Origin: Rhizonema sp. NSF051 | Lineage (GTDB): Bacteria > Cyanobacteriota > Cyanobacteriia > Cyanobacteriales > Nostocaceae | Assembly: GCA_029379265.1 (NCBI GenBank) | Contig: JAQYWN010000003.1 | Span: 1 to 39,035 of the forward strand | Reading direction: 5' to 3' | DNA: 39,035 nt | Part shown: in pieces, positions 16,153-24,614 of the stretch | Layout of the letters: the number at the start of each line of letters is the position of its first letter | Position numbering within the stretch: the first letter of the stretch is position 1 | Position numbers and translations under genes: made by a program | Notes under the pieces: model-generated | Told to the model about the DNA's origin: nothing | The model's input: the letters and a program-made list of their open reading frames with translations, nothing else | Databases searched by the model: none

Positions 16153-17070
16153 ATGAAAAGGCTGTTAATTTTTAATTTATTAATCTTGACATTTATTGCC
16201 TCTTTAGTAGCTAATGCTGCCCAACCTCGTGTGCAAACCTCTTTGTGGCAAGTTTATCAACAGTCACTTGAAAGCGCTAAGTACGTTGACTTAACTCATA
16301 CAATTACCCCTAGTATGCCTGTATGGGAAGGATTTGCTGCACCTAAATTTGAGGCGAGTGTCAACCCAAAAACAGGAATTCCTTACACTTATCATAAAGA
16401 CAGCTTTGAAGCGACTCATTATAATTTACCCACAGATCAATTAGGAACTCAACTAGATCCTCCTGCTCACTGGAACCCTGACTATCCAGCGATTGATGAG
16501 TTACCTCCAACTTTTGCTGTTCGTCCCTTAGTGGTGATTCCTATCCAAGATCGGGTAGCGAGGGACCCCAATTATCACCTCACTGTTAAAGATATTCAAG
16601 ATTGGGAAGCAAAACATGGTAAAATTCCCCAAGGTTCAGTCGTATTTATCCGCTCTGATTGGTCTAAGCAATGGTCCGACCCAAAAATCGCCAGTCGAAC
16701 AAAGTTTCCGGGAGTCAAGCTAGAAGCACTTAAATTTCTACACTTGCAACGCAAAATTTTATTTCATGGACACGAACCGCTAGATACAGATAGTACCCCT
16801 ACCTTGGAAGGAGAAGCCTGGCTGTTGAAGAACGGATATACCCAAGCAGAAGGTGTAACCAATCTCGATCAAGTCCCTGAAACAGGTGCACTTGTAGCAA
16901 TTGGATATCCAAAATTTAAAGGTGGTTTGGGAGGGTACGCACGTTATATTGCTATCTGTCCGCCAAATTGGAAATATGGAGTGTCTGTAGGCGAAATTCC
17001 CGAATCACCCCTGCAAAAACTACAATCACCCCTCCACTGGGATGAAAAGCTTGGTGTAAGGGTACGATAG
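16153..17070 (+). CDS. Exported cyclase-family (kynurenine formamidase-like) protein
   Basis: The cyclase family (Pfam Cyclase, which includes kynurenine formamidase and isatin hydrolase) hydrolyses amide or lactam bonds using a metal held by an HxGTHxDxPxH motif. Here the motif reads QLGTQLDPPAH: the two His metal ligands are Gln, while the Asp and the last His are kept. Other family features are present (YVDLTHTITPSMPVWEG, GSVVFIRSDW, EGEAWLL near the end). The ATG at 16153 gives a clean signal peptide (MKRLLIFNLLILTFIASLVA), better than the track start at 16129. The protein is 305 residues, so it acts outside the cytoplasm. Substrate unknown; the ligand change may mean a different metal site or a non-hydrolytic role. 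Confidence 0.82.
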   Translation: MKRLLIFNLLILTFIASLVANAAQPRVQTSLWQVYQQSLESAKYVDLTHTITPSMPVWEGFAAPKFEASVNPKTGIPYTYHKDSFEATHYNLPTDQLGTQLDPPAHWNPDYPAIDELPPTFAVRPLVVIPIQDRVARDPNYHLTVKDIQDWEAKHGKIPQGSVVFIRSDWSKQWSDPKIASRTKFPGVKLEALKFLHLQRKILFHGHEPLDTDSTPTLEGEAWLLKNGYTQAEGVTNLDQVPETGALVAIGYPKFKGGLGGYARYIAICPPNWKYGVSVGEIPESPLQKLQSPLHWDEKLGVRVR

Positions 17071-17132
17071 TCATCTTTGCAGAATTAAACATTAAAAAAG
17101 CTTGAGTTGCAGGCTGTCTAGCAATTCATCAT

Positions 17133-17160
17133 AGACATCTCCACAAATAATATAAGGGCG
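17133..17160 (+). repeat. Partial second copy of the MITE left end
   Basis: AGACATCTCC..AAATAATATAAGGGCG repeats the first 28 or so bases of the 15569 element with a few changes. The hairpin and right end are absent, so this is a decayed or truncated copy. Confidence 0.6.
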
Positions 17161-17578
17161 AACAACCGTACCCTACACAGTTTCCCGTACCGACGAACGC
17201 TCCAAGTCGCCCAACGCAAAGAAGCCGGAGGATAAGGGTTTTGCTATTTTTCGCTATCTCCTTCAAGCGAAGGTATGAGGCGATCGCCCGCCTGTGACAG
17301 TTATGTAGGTCCTGCAGGTTATGGTACTGTGAAACTTGATAGAGTGTTTTTACCTCTTATAATATCACTAATCACTTGTGTACATGCGATTGGGCATTAT
17401 GATGACAGTGAGATATCCTCCTGTAGCACACAGCGAGCCAACGCGCTGCCCAAGTCTATTGCGGTTAAATCCGTATTCTTCCTAGTAGTTCGTTAACCTG
17501 GTAGCAATTTTCCGGAATCAGCCAACGAATTTCGGTATTTATCTAAATCAGCTTTAGAGATTCCAGGTTACGGTCAGC
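17161..17578. other. Intergenic stretch, no supported gene
   Basis: A 73-codon ORF (17275-17496) begins in a HIP1 site and has no ribosome-binding site, domain or recognisable composition, so I leave it out. A HIP1 octamer lies at about 17280. The remaining DNA presumably holds the promoter of the macroglobulin gene. Confidence 0.4.
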
Positions 17579-20500
17579 ATGTTTATCAAGATTTTCATGC
17601 AGTTATTGCTTATCCTATCACTTGTGATGGGAATAGCAGGGTGTAATGTAGTTAGTATCCTCCCAGGTAAAGAAAGACTGCCAAACGTTTCTCCACTAAG
17701 TCTTCCGAATTTACCAGACTGGATTGAACAAATTAGTCCTATGGGATCTGCTGAACCTCTCAACCAAATCCGCATCCGGTTTAAAGACGCTTTAATTCCA
17801 GTTGAGAGTCTTGATAATCCAGAACAGCAGAATTTATTACAAAAGTTTGAAATTATACCTAGCATCCCTGGTCATTTTCGATTTTTGACTCCGCGTATGG
17901 TGGGATTTCAAGCCGATCGCGCTCTCCCAAAAGCAACGCGATTTCAAGTTACTCTCAAAGCTGATTTAGCCGATTTAAAAAACCACCGTCTCACCAAAGA
18001 TTTAGCTTGGACTTTCAATACCGAACCGATCAATTTGACTCATTTGCCCGGAAAAAATCCGATTGAAGATTCTCAAGTCGAACCAATCAATATACAACCA
18101 AAGTTACAATTTACATCGAATGTCAAGCTTGATTTAGCTTCATTACAAAAACATTTACATCTCATTTCCGAAGGTAAAAATCAGAATGTACGCTTTCATA
18201 CTGAGTTAGTAAAAGAAGACAAGCTGCCTGAAAACAAAGAGCCTTCGGAAAAATTTGATTCTTCACAACGCGATTGGATTTATAACCTGATTCCACAAAG
18301 CAATCTTCAAAAAGCTACCAATTATCGCTTAGCTTTTGTTCCCGGAATACGTCCGGCTTATGGTAATTTGCTTAGTGAGAAAGAGTTTGTCAGTAAAGTG
18401 ACAACTTATGCACCTCTAACATTTAAAGGAATAACTTTTTCCGGACAGCCGGGTGAGAGCGGAGGACGATTTGTTAAAGGCACCCCGCAATTAGAGTTTA
18501 ATAATGGTTTAGTAGCACAATCAGCGATTGATAATATTAAAATTAGTCCGATATCAAAACCTGTTTCTCAAATTTTACAAGTTAATAATGAAGATGCAAT
18601 TATTGGGTTTTCTCCTGAGAATTTAGCATCTAGAACGACTTATACAATTAATATCGGTGCGAATCTTAAAGATAAGTTTGGGCAGACTTTGGGTAAGCCG
18701 ATCGCACTCAAGTATGATACAGGAGATTTATCTGGCAATATTGCGGTTCCTGATGGTTTGAATATCTTCCCGGCTGCTCAAGATTTACGACTTAATATCA
18801 ATACAGTTAATTTACCTGAATCCAAGTATAAAGCAGCGTATAAAGTCATTCAACCAACAGATTTAGTTTACTTCGATTCCGCTTATCCTCAGGGAGATAA
18901 TCATGATTTATTACCCAAACCAACTGAGTGGCAAAGCTTTAAGATATCAGCCAAGAAAAACCAGCAAGTTGATGTAACTGTGCCTTTAAAGCAAAAACTT
19001 GGTACATCTACAGGGATGTTAGCGTATGGGGTGCAAGCACGCACGAACACTTATCAGGAGAATGGTAAAGAACTGTGGCGGGAACCGACGACATATGGTG
19101 TGGTTCAACTGACAAATTTGGGTGTGTTTACACAGTGGTTTCCAGATTCAGGATTGATTAGAGTACATCATCTGGCAGATGGCACACCTGTAAAAGCTGG
19201 AGCGATCGCCATCTATCAATCACAATTAGAAGCGAAAACTCGTCCTCAACCTATCCCTTGTGCATCTGGGAAAACTGATGATAATGGGACTTTCATGGCG
19301 ACTCGCGAGAATTTGCGTTCCTGTTTTGGAGGCAATCAAAGCTTTGTGAAAGAAGCGAAATTATTAGTCATTGCTCGTGAAAATCAAGATTGGGCGTTTG
19401 CTCGCACTGAGGAGTATAGTGGAAGTTATGGCTACGGTATAGATGCCGGCTGGCAAGATGGTAAGCCGATATCGCGTGGGGTAATCTTCTCTGATAGACA
19501 GTTGTATCAACCAGGAGAAAAAGCTTGGTTAACAGGATTTGCCGACTACTTGCAAAATGGCAACCTTCTGCAGGAGAAAAATACCAGCTACCAATTAACT
19601 CTCGTCGATCCAAATGGGCAAAAGACTGATTTAGGAACGCAAACCACGAATGAATTTGGTACGTTTTCTCTACAGTTACCCATAAACAATAATCAACGTT
19701 TGGGCTACTATACTGTTCAGGCAAAGGGCAAAAACGGGCAAGAAATATCTGGGGAGTTTCGTGTTGCTGAGTTTAAACCTCCTAATTTCAAAGTTGAACT
19801 CGCTCTGGATCGGGAATTTGCCTTGATTAACGATAAAGTTGAGGCGAAAGCAACGAGTCATTATTTATTTGGTTCTCCAGTAGCAGGAGGAAATGCTAAA
19901 TATTTTGTGACGCGGCAGCAGATTGATTTTATCCCTAAAGGTTGGGAGGAGTTTAGTTTTGGTAGAAAGTGGTTTTGGCCCGAGGAAACGCCTTCTGTAC
20001 CTGGTGATGTCCTGCAATCTAATGCTAAACTTGATTCGGACGGTCAAAGTCATCAAACGGTGACGGTGGCTGAGGATTTGCCTTATCCGATGACTTACCG
20101 CGTCGATGTTCAAGTTGAGGATGCGTCTCATCTATCTGTGGCAAATTCACAAACGTTGACGGCATTGCCAAGTCATCGCCTCATCGGGTTGAAAAGCCAT
20201 TTTGTTGCTGCTGGCACTTTTCCAGTAGAAGCGATCGCCACTGATTTCACTGGCAAAGTACTCCCTGAGCAAAAGCTGCGTCTGGAATTGCAACAGATGA
20301 AATATAGCAGTGTCACTCAGTTGGTAGAAGGAAGTCAGACGCCGAAAAATCAAGTTGAGTACAAGACAGTGGCACAAGCGGAAATTACATCTGCCAGTAC
20401 TCCTCAATCTGTTATGCTCACACCGAAAGAATCTGGTTCTTACCGTATTAGAGCTAATTTTAGTGATGCTAAGGACGATTCAAGTGCAACAGATTTGCAA

Positions 20501-23305
20501 ATTTGGGTAACTGGTGAAAGTCCAGTATTTTGGGGTTCGGAAGAACGCGATCGCCTGGAAATTAAACTTGACAAAACAACACTGAAAGTTGGCGAAACTG
20601 CAACTGCATTGATTCAATCACCCTACCCTGAAGGAGAATTGTACTTTGCTGTGGTTAAGGACAAACCTCTCTATCAACAAATTATTCCAGTTAAGGGAGG
20701 CGCACCACAGGTTCAATTTCAAGTCACCCCGGAAATGTTGCCAAATGCAGCAGTACAAGCTGTCTTGGTACGACAGGGTAAACCTCTCAACCAACTGGAA
20801 CCCGGAAACTTAGATAATTTAGTACGGATTGGCTTTGCACCTTTAAAGGTCAACTTGGATGATAAGTATCTTAAAGTACAAGCTACCCCAACGCAACCTT
20901 CTCTCTTACCCGGTGCAGAACAAACATTAAACTTGGAACTCAAAGATTATCAAGGGAATCCGACCAAAGGACAGTTTACCGTCATCGTGGTGAATGAGGC
21001 AATACTGCAACTATCTGGTTATCGTCCACCAGATTTGGTGAAGACAGTTTATGCTGAACAGGCGATCGCCACCCGCTTTAGTGATAACCGTCGAAATGTC
21101 GTCTTACAACAACAAACTTTAACTCAACGCAAAGGTTGGGGTTATGGCGGGGGGTTGTCTGCTGGTGCAGCAAGTACCCGTATCCGTAAAGATTTTCAGG
21201 CTTTAGCTTACTACAATGGATCTGTTCTTAGCGATGCTACAGGTAAGGCACAAGTCACTTTTAAACTACCCGACGACTTGACGACATGGCGGGTGATGGC
21301 GATCGCTACAGATGGAAATTTACGTTTTGGCAACTCTGATACCACATTTGTCACAACGAAGCCGTTAGTCACCAGTGCCATTCTACCACAGTTTGCGCGG
21401 ACGGGCGATCGCTTGAATGCTGGTTTATCTGTCACTAATAATACCGATAAGACAGGAAATCTCACAATTCGTGGTGAACTCAGTGGTACAGTGAAGTTTG
21501 GTGGAAATTGCACTGAAGCAACTTGCAACATCTCGACTAAAGTTGAATCCGCAACTCGCGCTTATCGCTTCCCGATGATAGCAGGCAGTGTCGGAGTCAG
21601 TCAGATCCGCTTTACCACTCAATTGAATCAGACAACAGCAGATGCATTTGAAGTGCCTTTAGAGATTAAGCCACCACGAGAAATAACAGAACAAGTTGTA
21701 GAAACTGGTGTCACTAAAAATCAGGTAAAGATTTCCCTGAATGTCGAGAAAAATGTTGTTTCTGATGGAGGAGGTTTAGATATTCAATTAGCAAGTACCT
21801 TAATCCCAGAAATAACAGCATCAGCACAACAGGTTTTACAGAAAAATGACTTACCTTTCACAGAACCAATTGCAAGTCAATTAATCGTTGCTGCCAATTT
21901 ACAAACTCTGTCTCAGAAATGGGGAGATGGAAATAAAGGGAGCATCTTCAAACAAACAAACCAAGCACTTCAACAATTGCAAAAACTCCAACTCACAGAT
22001 GGTGGTTTTGCCGCGTTTCCAGGGCAACAAAAGTCAGATCCTTGGATTTCTTCCTATGCAGCCGAGTCTCTGGCTAAAGCAACTCAGGTGTTTCCTGGTT
22101 TAGTAGATGCAGGAATGAAATCTCACCTCAAAACTTATTTGCAGAAAGTCTTGGCAAATCCCGGACAATTTGAGTTTTGCAAACAGCAACTGTGTAAAAA
22201 TCAACTGCAATTGAATGCCTTGATGGCATTGTCAGAATTGGGAGAAAAGCGCAATAGTTTTTTGGCAGATATTTATCGTCAACGCGATGCTTTCGATTTA
22301 GTAACTCAGATGAAACTGGCGCGATATCTATCTGAGTTTCCCGAATGGCAGAATGAATCTAAACAACTGTTGAATCAGTTGCAACAAAATGTCTATGAAA
22401 GTGGTGCCAGGGCAGTTGTGAGTCTACCTCGGAATTGGGAGTGGATGAGTTCGCAAACAAGCGCACAGGCACAGGCAATACGTTTGTTTATTGTCCAACA
22501 CTCTCAACCATTCGTGATCGATAAGTTATTGCAAAGTCTACTGGCACTCCGTCGAGATGGCACATGGCAAACAAGTTATGATAATGCTCAAGCGCTGACA
22601 GCTTTGGTAGAATACGCCAAACTGCAACCCACACCACCAAATTTTGTTGCTAAAGTGCAACTGGCTGGTAAAAAGCTGGGAGAGAAGCGATTGATGAGCG
22701 ATCGCAATTCCAACTTAGAGGTGAAAGTCCCGATAGCTGAGTTACCGCGTGGTAATCACGATCTCCTGCTGCAAAAATCAGGAGTTGGTGAATTACACTA
22801 TGTAGCGGCTTATCGCTACCGCTTGCAGGGAAATCAACCGGGGAGGTTTAACGGTTTACGAGTCACACGGGACATTAGTCGCGTCGGTGAAAAAATGCTA
22901 CAAAGAATAGGTCTTTATGCCTTTGATAAACCATTATCTTTACCAAGTGGACAGGTGTATGATATTGGTTTGGAAATTATCGCCGATCATCCCGTAGAAC
23001 ATGTCGTCATCAGCGATCCCCTTCCTGCCGGCTTTGAGGCTGTGGATACAAGTTTTCAAACGTCTACTCCTGCATTACAGGCAAAAGCCGACAACTGGGA
23101 AGTCGGGTTCAAGACAATCTATCGCGATCGCATCGTCGCTTATGCAGATCATCTCGAACCTGGAGTTTATCACCTTCATTACTTAGTGCGTTCTGTCACT
23201 CCTGGAACTTTCATCTATCCTGGGGCTGAGGTTCATCTGCAATATACACCTGAAGAGTTTGGGCGTACTGCTGATTCTACACTGATTCTTGAGGAGCATT
23301 CTTGA
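17579..23305 (+). CDS. Alpha-2-macroglobulin family lipoprotein, thioester motif lost
   Basis: Bacterial alpha-2-macroglobulins are periplasmic protease traps, thought to guard the cell when the wall is breached. The 1908-residue protein starts with a lipoprotein signal (MFIKIFMQLLLILSLVMGIA, lipobox IAGC, Cys22). Repeated macroglobulin beta-domains follow, with the family signatures YQPGEKAWLTGF and TDDNGTF, the alpha2M segment LPDDLTTWRVMAIATD, a toroid helical domain (about 1400-1700), and a C-terminal MG10-like domain (ISDPLPAGFEA, YPGAEVHLQYTPEEFGRTAD). Where most members have CxEQ, this one has FTEP (Phe1427-Pro1430), so no thioester can form. It may hold proteases by steric trapping only. 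pbpC, its usual partner, lies 7 kb away on the other strand. It contains many HIP1 sites, so it is long resident. Confidence 0.92.
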   Translation: MFIKIFMQLLLILSLVMGIAGCNVVSILPGKERLPNVSPLSLPNLPDWIEQISPMGSAEPLNQIRIRFKDALIPVESLDNPEQQNLLQKFEIIPSIPGHFRFLTPRMVGFQADRALPKATRFQVTLKADLADLKNHRLTKDLAWTFNTEPINLTHLPGKNPIEDSQVEPINIQPKLQFTSNVKLDLASLQKHLHLISEGKNQNVRFHTELVKEDKLPENKEPSEKFDSSQRDWIYNLIPQSNLQKATNYRLAFVPGIRPAYGNLLSEKEFVSKVTTYAPLTFKGITFSGQPGESGGRFVKGTPQLEFNNGLVAQSAIDNIKISPISKPVSQILQVNNEDAIIGFSPENLASRTTYTINIGANLKDKFGQTLGKPIALKYDTGDLSGNIAVPDGLNIFPAAQDLRLNINTVNLPESKYKAAYKVIQPTDLVYFDSAYPQGDNHDLLPKPTEWQSFKISAKKNQQVDVTVPLKQKLGTSTGMLAYGVQARTNTYQENGKELWREPTTYGVVQLTNLGVFTQWFPDSGLIRVHHLADGTPVKAGAIAIYQSQLEAKTRPQPIPCASGKTDDNGTFMATRENLRSCFGGNQSFVKEAKLLVIARENQDWAFARTEEYSGSYGYGIDAGWQDGKPISRGVIFSDRQLYQPGEKAWLTGFADYLQNGNLLQEKNTSYQLTLVDPNGQKTDLGTQTTNEFGTFSLQLPINNNQRLGYYTVQAKGKNGQEISGEFRVAEFKPPNFKVELALDREFALINDKVEAKATSHYLFGSPVAGGNAKYFVTRQQIDFIPKGWEEFSFGRKWFWPEETPSVPGDVLQSNAKLDSDGQSHQTVTVAEDLPYPMTYRVDVQVEDASHLSVANSQTLTALPSHRLIGLKSHFVAAGTFPVEAIATDFTGKVLPEQKLRLELQQMKYSSVTQLVEGSQTPKNQVEYKTVAQAEITSASTPQSVMLTPKESGSYRIRANFSDAKDDSSATDLQIWVTGESPVFWGSEERDRLEIKLDKTTLKVGETATALIQSPYPEGELYFAVVKDKPLYQQIIPVKGGAPQVQFQVTPEMLPNAAVQAVLVRQGKPLNQLEPGNLDNLVRIGFAPLKVNLDDKYLKVQATPTQPSLLPGAEQTLNLELKDYQGNPTKGQFTVIVVNEAILQLSGYRPPDLVKTVYAEQAIATRFSDNRRNVVLQQQTLTQRKGWGYGGGLSAGAASTRIRKDFQALAYYNGSVLSDATGKAQVTFKLPDDLTTWRVMAIATDGNLRFGNSDTTFVTTKPLVTSAILPQFARTGDRLNAGLSVTNNTDKTGNLTIRGELSGTVKFGGNCTEATCNISTKVESATRAYRFPMIAGSVGVSQIRFTTQLNQTTADAFEVPLEIKPPREITEQVVETGVTKNQVKISLNVEKNVVSDGGGLDIQLASTLIPEITASAQQVLQKNDLPFTEPIASQLIVAANLQTLSQKWGDGNKGSIFKQTNQALQQLQKLQLTDGGFAAFPGQQKSDPWISSYAAESLAKATQVFPGLVDAGMKSHLKTYLQKVLANPGQFEFCKQQLCKNQLQLNALMALSELGEKRNSFLADIYRQRDAFDLVTQMKLARYLSEFPEWQNESKQLLNQLQQNVYESGARAVVSLPRNWEWMSSQTSAQAQAIRLFIVQHSQPFVIDKLLQSLLALRRDGTWQTSYDNAQALTALVEYAKLQPTPPNFVAKVQLAGKKLGEKRLMSDRNSNLEVKVPIAELPRGNHDLLLQKSGVGELHYVAAYRYRLQGNQPGRFNGLRVTRDISRVGEKMLQRIGLYAFDKPLSLPSGQVYDIGLEIIADHPVEHVVISDPLPAGFEAVDTSFQTSTPALQAKADNWEVGFKTIYRDRIVAYADHLEPGVYHLHYLVRSVTPGTFIYPGAEVHLQYTPEEFGRTADSTLILEEHS

Positions 23306-23328
23306 CCAAAGAAAGGCAGAGGGCATTT

Positions 23329-23367
23329 GCAAAAATTAGGATGGGCAATGTCCACCCTAATTTTTGC
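23329..23367. terminator. Strong symmetric hairpin after the macroglobulin gene
   Basis: GCAAAAATTAGGATGG pairs with CCACCCTAATTTTTGC around GCAATGT, with one bulge. T-runs on both strands make it a likely bidirectional terminator. The GGGCAATGTCCACCC core also resembles an interspersed cyanobacterial palindromic repeat. Confidence 0.65.
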
Positions 23368-23531
23368 CCAAGACTACAGGTTGAGTCACAGGCTGCGGTG
23401 ATGGTACAAACCAAATATCAACAAAGCGTGACTCTCCTGGAACTTCGGTGACTTCTCTCTACTGTGCCTAAGGGAGTTAGGAATTCCTCAAGAAATTGCT
23501 TAGATAGTTGGTCAAAAGGGATTCTGGTCAT
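23357..23531 (-). pseudogene. Rpn/PD-(D/E)XK nuclease-like N-terminal remnant, frameshifted
   Basis: On the minus strand an ATG at 23531 starts MTRIPFDQLSKQFLEEFLTP followed by LGTVERS. After a frameshift the reading resumes as TEVPGESRFVDIWFVPSPQP, then a stop at 23357-23359. This is the characteristic start of the cyanobacterial Rpn-like / DUF4351-associated proteins (a transposase-related nuclease fold) that normally run to about 250-300 residues. Only the first 60 or so codons remain. Too short for the ORF track. Confidence 0.7.
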
Positions 23532-23611
23532 TGCATAGTTTGTCTGTACTACTACTATCTACCACGTTGCCGGATGAATGACAAAATTATACGTAGAGAT
23601 TTCGTGGTAGA

Positions 23612-23680
23612 GGCGATCTTCTCCCAAGGGGAGACGCCAAGGGCGAACGGAGCGGCGCGTCAGCGCTTCGCACTCCAATA
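23612..23680. repeat. Interspersed palindromic repeat
   Basis: GGCGATCTTCTCCCAAGGGGAGACGCC folds on itself and is followed by AAGGGCGAACGGAGC and GTCAGCGC. This is a GC-rich palindromic repeat type I associate with Tolypothrix/Scytonema-like genomes. It is non-coding and lies between the Rpn remnant and the ABC gene. Confidence 0.5.
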
Positions 23681-23737
23681 AAGGCAACTTGACTCGAGCG
23701 ATCGCTCATAATAGCGTAAGTTGCTAGTACAACAAGA

Positions 23738-24487
23738 ATGATGCTCGCACTCGAACTCTTAACTCTTAATAAACGTTACGGTTCTCATCAAGCCGTCAAT
23801 AATCTCAGCTTACAGATTACCCAAGGCTCGTTCTATGCTCTTTTAGGGCCAAATGGTGCTGGAAAAACGACAACATTGCGGATGGTTGCCGGATTGCTGC
23901 AACCAGATAGTGGTGACGCGGTTATTTTAGGACACAGTATCACAAGAGCATCCAACGCGGGCAAGCAATTGTTAGCTTATATACCCGATGAACCGTTAAT
24001 CTATGGTAAATTGCGCCCGATGGAATATCTGGAGTTTATCGCTGGACTTTGGGGAATTTCCGCCCAAAAAGCTGAACGTTATGCTCAAGAACTCCTGAAA
24101 CAACTTAATTTGTGGGATACCAGAGGCGATCTTAGCGAAACCTTTTCGCGGGGGATGAAGCAAAAACTTGCCTTAGCTGGTGCCTTAATTCACCAACCCA
24201 AAGTGATTATTTTAGATGAGCCACTGACTGGATTGGACGCAGCTGCTGCCCGCTTAGTTAAAAACATGCTTTTAGACTACATCCAACAGGGCAACACGGT
24301 TATTCTAACTACCCACATCATGGAAATTGCTGAGCGCATGGCACAGCGTATTGGTATTATCAATCACGGGCAGTTGATTGCAGAGGGAACTCTCGACGAA
24401 CTGAGGACACAAAGCGGTGATACGGGTGGCTCTTTGGAAACAGTCTTTTTAGAACTGACTCAGGATCGAGAAGATGTCACAAACTAA
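23738..24487 (+). CDS. ABC transporter ATP-binding protein
   Basis: The 249-residue ATPase subunit of an ABC-2 type exporter. Walker A LLGPNGAGKTTT is at about residues 36-47, the signature is FSRGMKQKLALAGAL (the SRGMKQ variant usual in the CcmA-type DRI group), Walker B is VIILDEPLTGLD, and the switch His is in TTHIMEIAE. All nucleotide-handling residues look intact. Downstream, after 127 bp, comes a large permease on the same strand, so the two form a transport pair. The substrate is unknown. Confidence 0.93.
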   Translation: MMLALELLTLNKRYGSHQAVNNLSLQITQGSFYALLGPNGAGKTTTLRMVAGLLQPDSGDAVILGHSITRASNAGKQLLAYIPDEPLIYGKLRPMEYLEFIAGLWGISAQKAERYAQELLKQLNLWDTRGDLSETFSRGMKQKLALAGALIHQPKVIILDEPLTGLDAAAARLVKNMLLDYIQQGNTVILTTHIMEIAERMAQRIGIINHGQLIAEGTLDELRTQSGDTGGSLETVFLELTQDREDVTN

Positions 24488-24521
24488 TGCGTTTCTATAT
24501 AGAGCTTTTTTGCGTTAAGAC

Positions 24522-24578
24522 TGTCATTTGTCCTTTGTCCTTGGTCGTTTGTGACAAATGACAAATAACCAATGACAA
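24522..24578. repeat. STRR-like inverted and direct repeats
   Basis: TGTCATTTGTCCTTTGTCC is followed by GACAAATGACAAATAACC, forming both direct heptamer-like repeats (TTTGTCC) and an inverted pair. This is a common intergenic repeat class in Nostocales, and here it separates the two ABC genes. Confidence 0.65.
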
Positions 24579-24614
24579 TTTCACGAATAGCTATGCAATT
24601 TCTACACAAATTAT

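Noticed and set aside
17275-17496. 73-codon plus-strand ORF after the cyclase gene
   Set aside because: It has no ribosome site, no domain and odd composition, and it begins within a HIP1 palindrome; likely chance.
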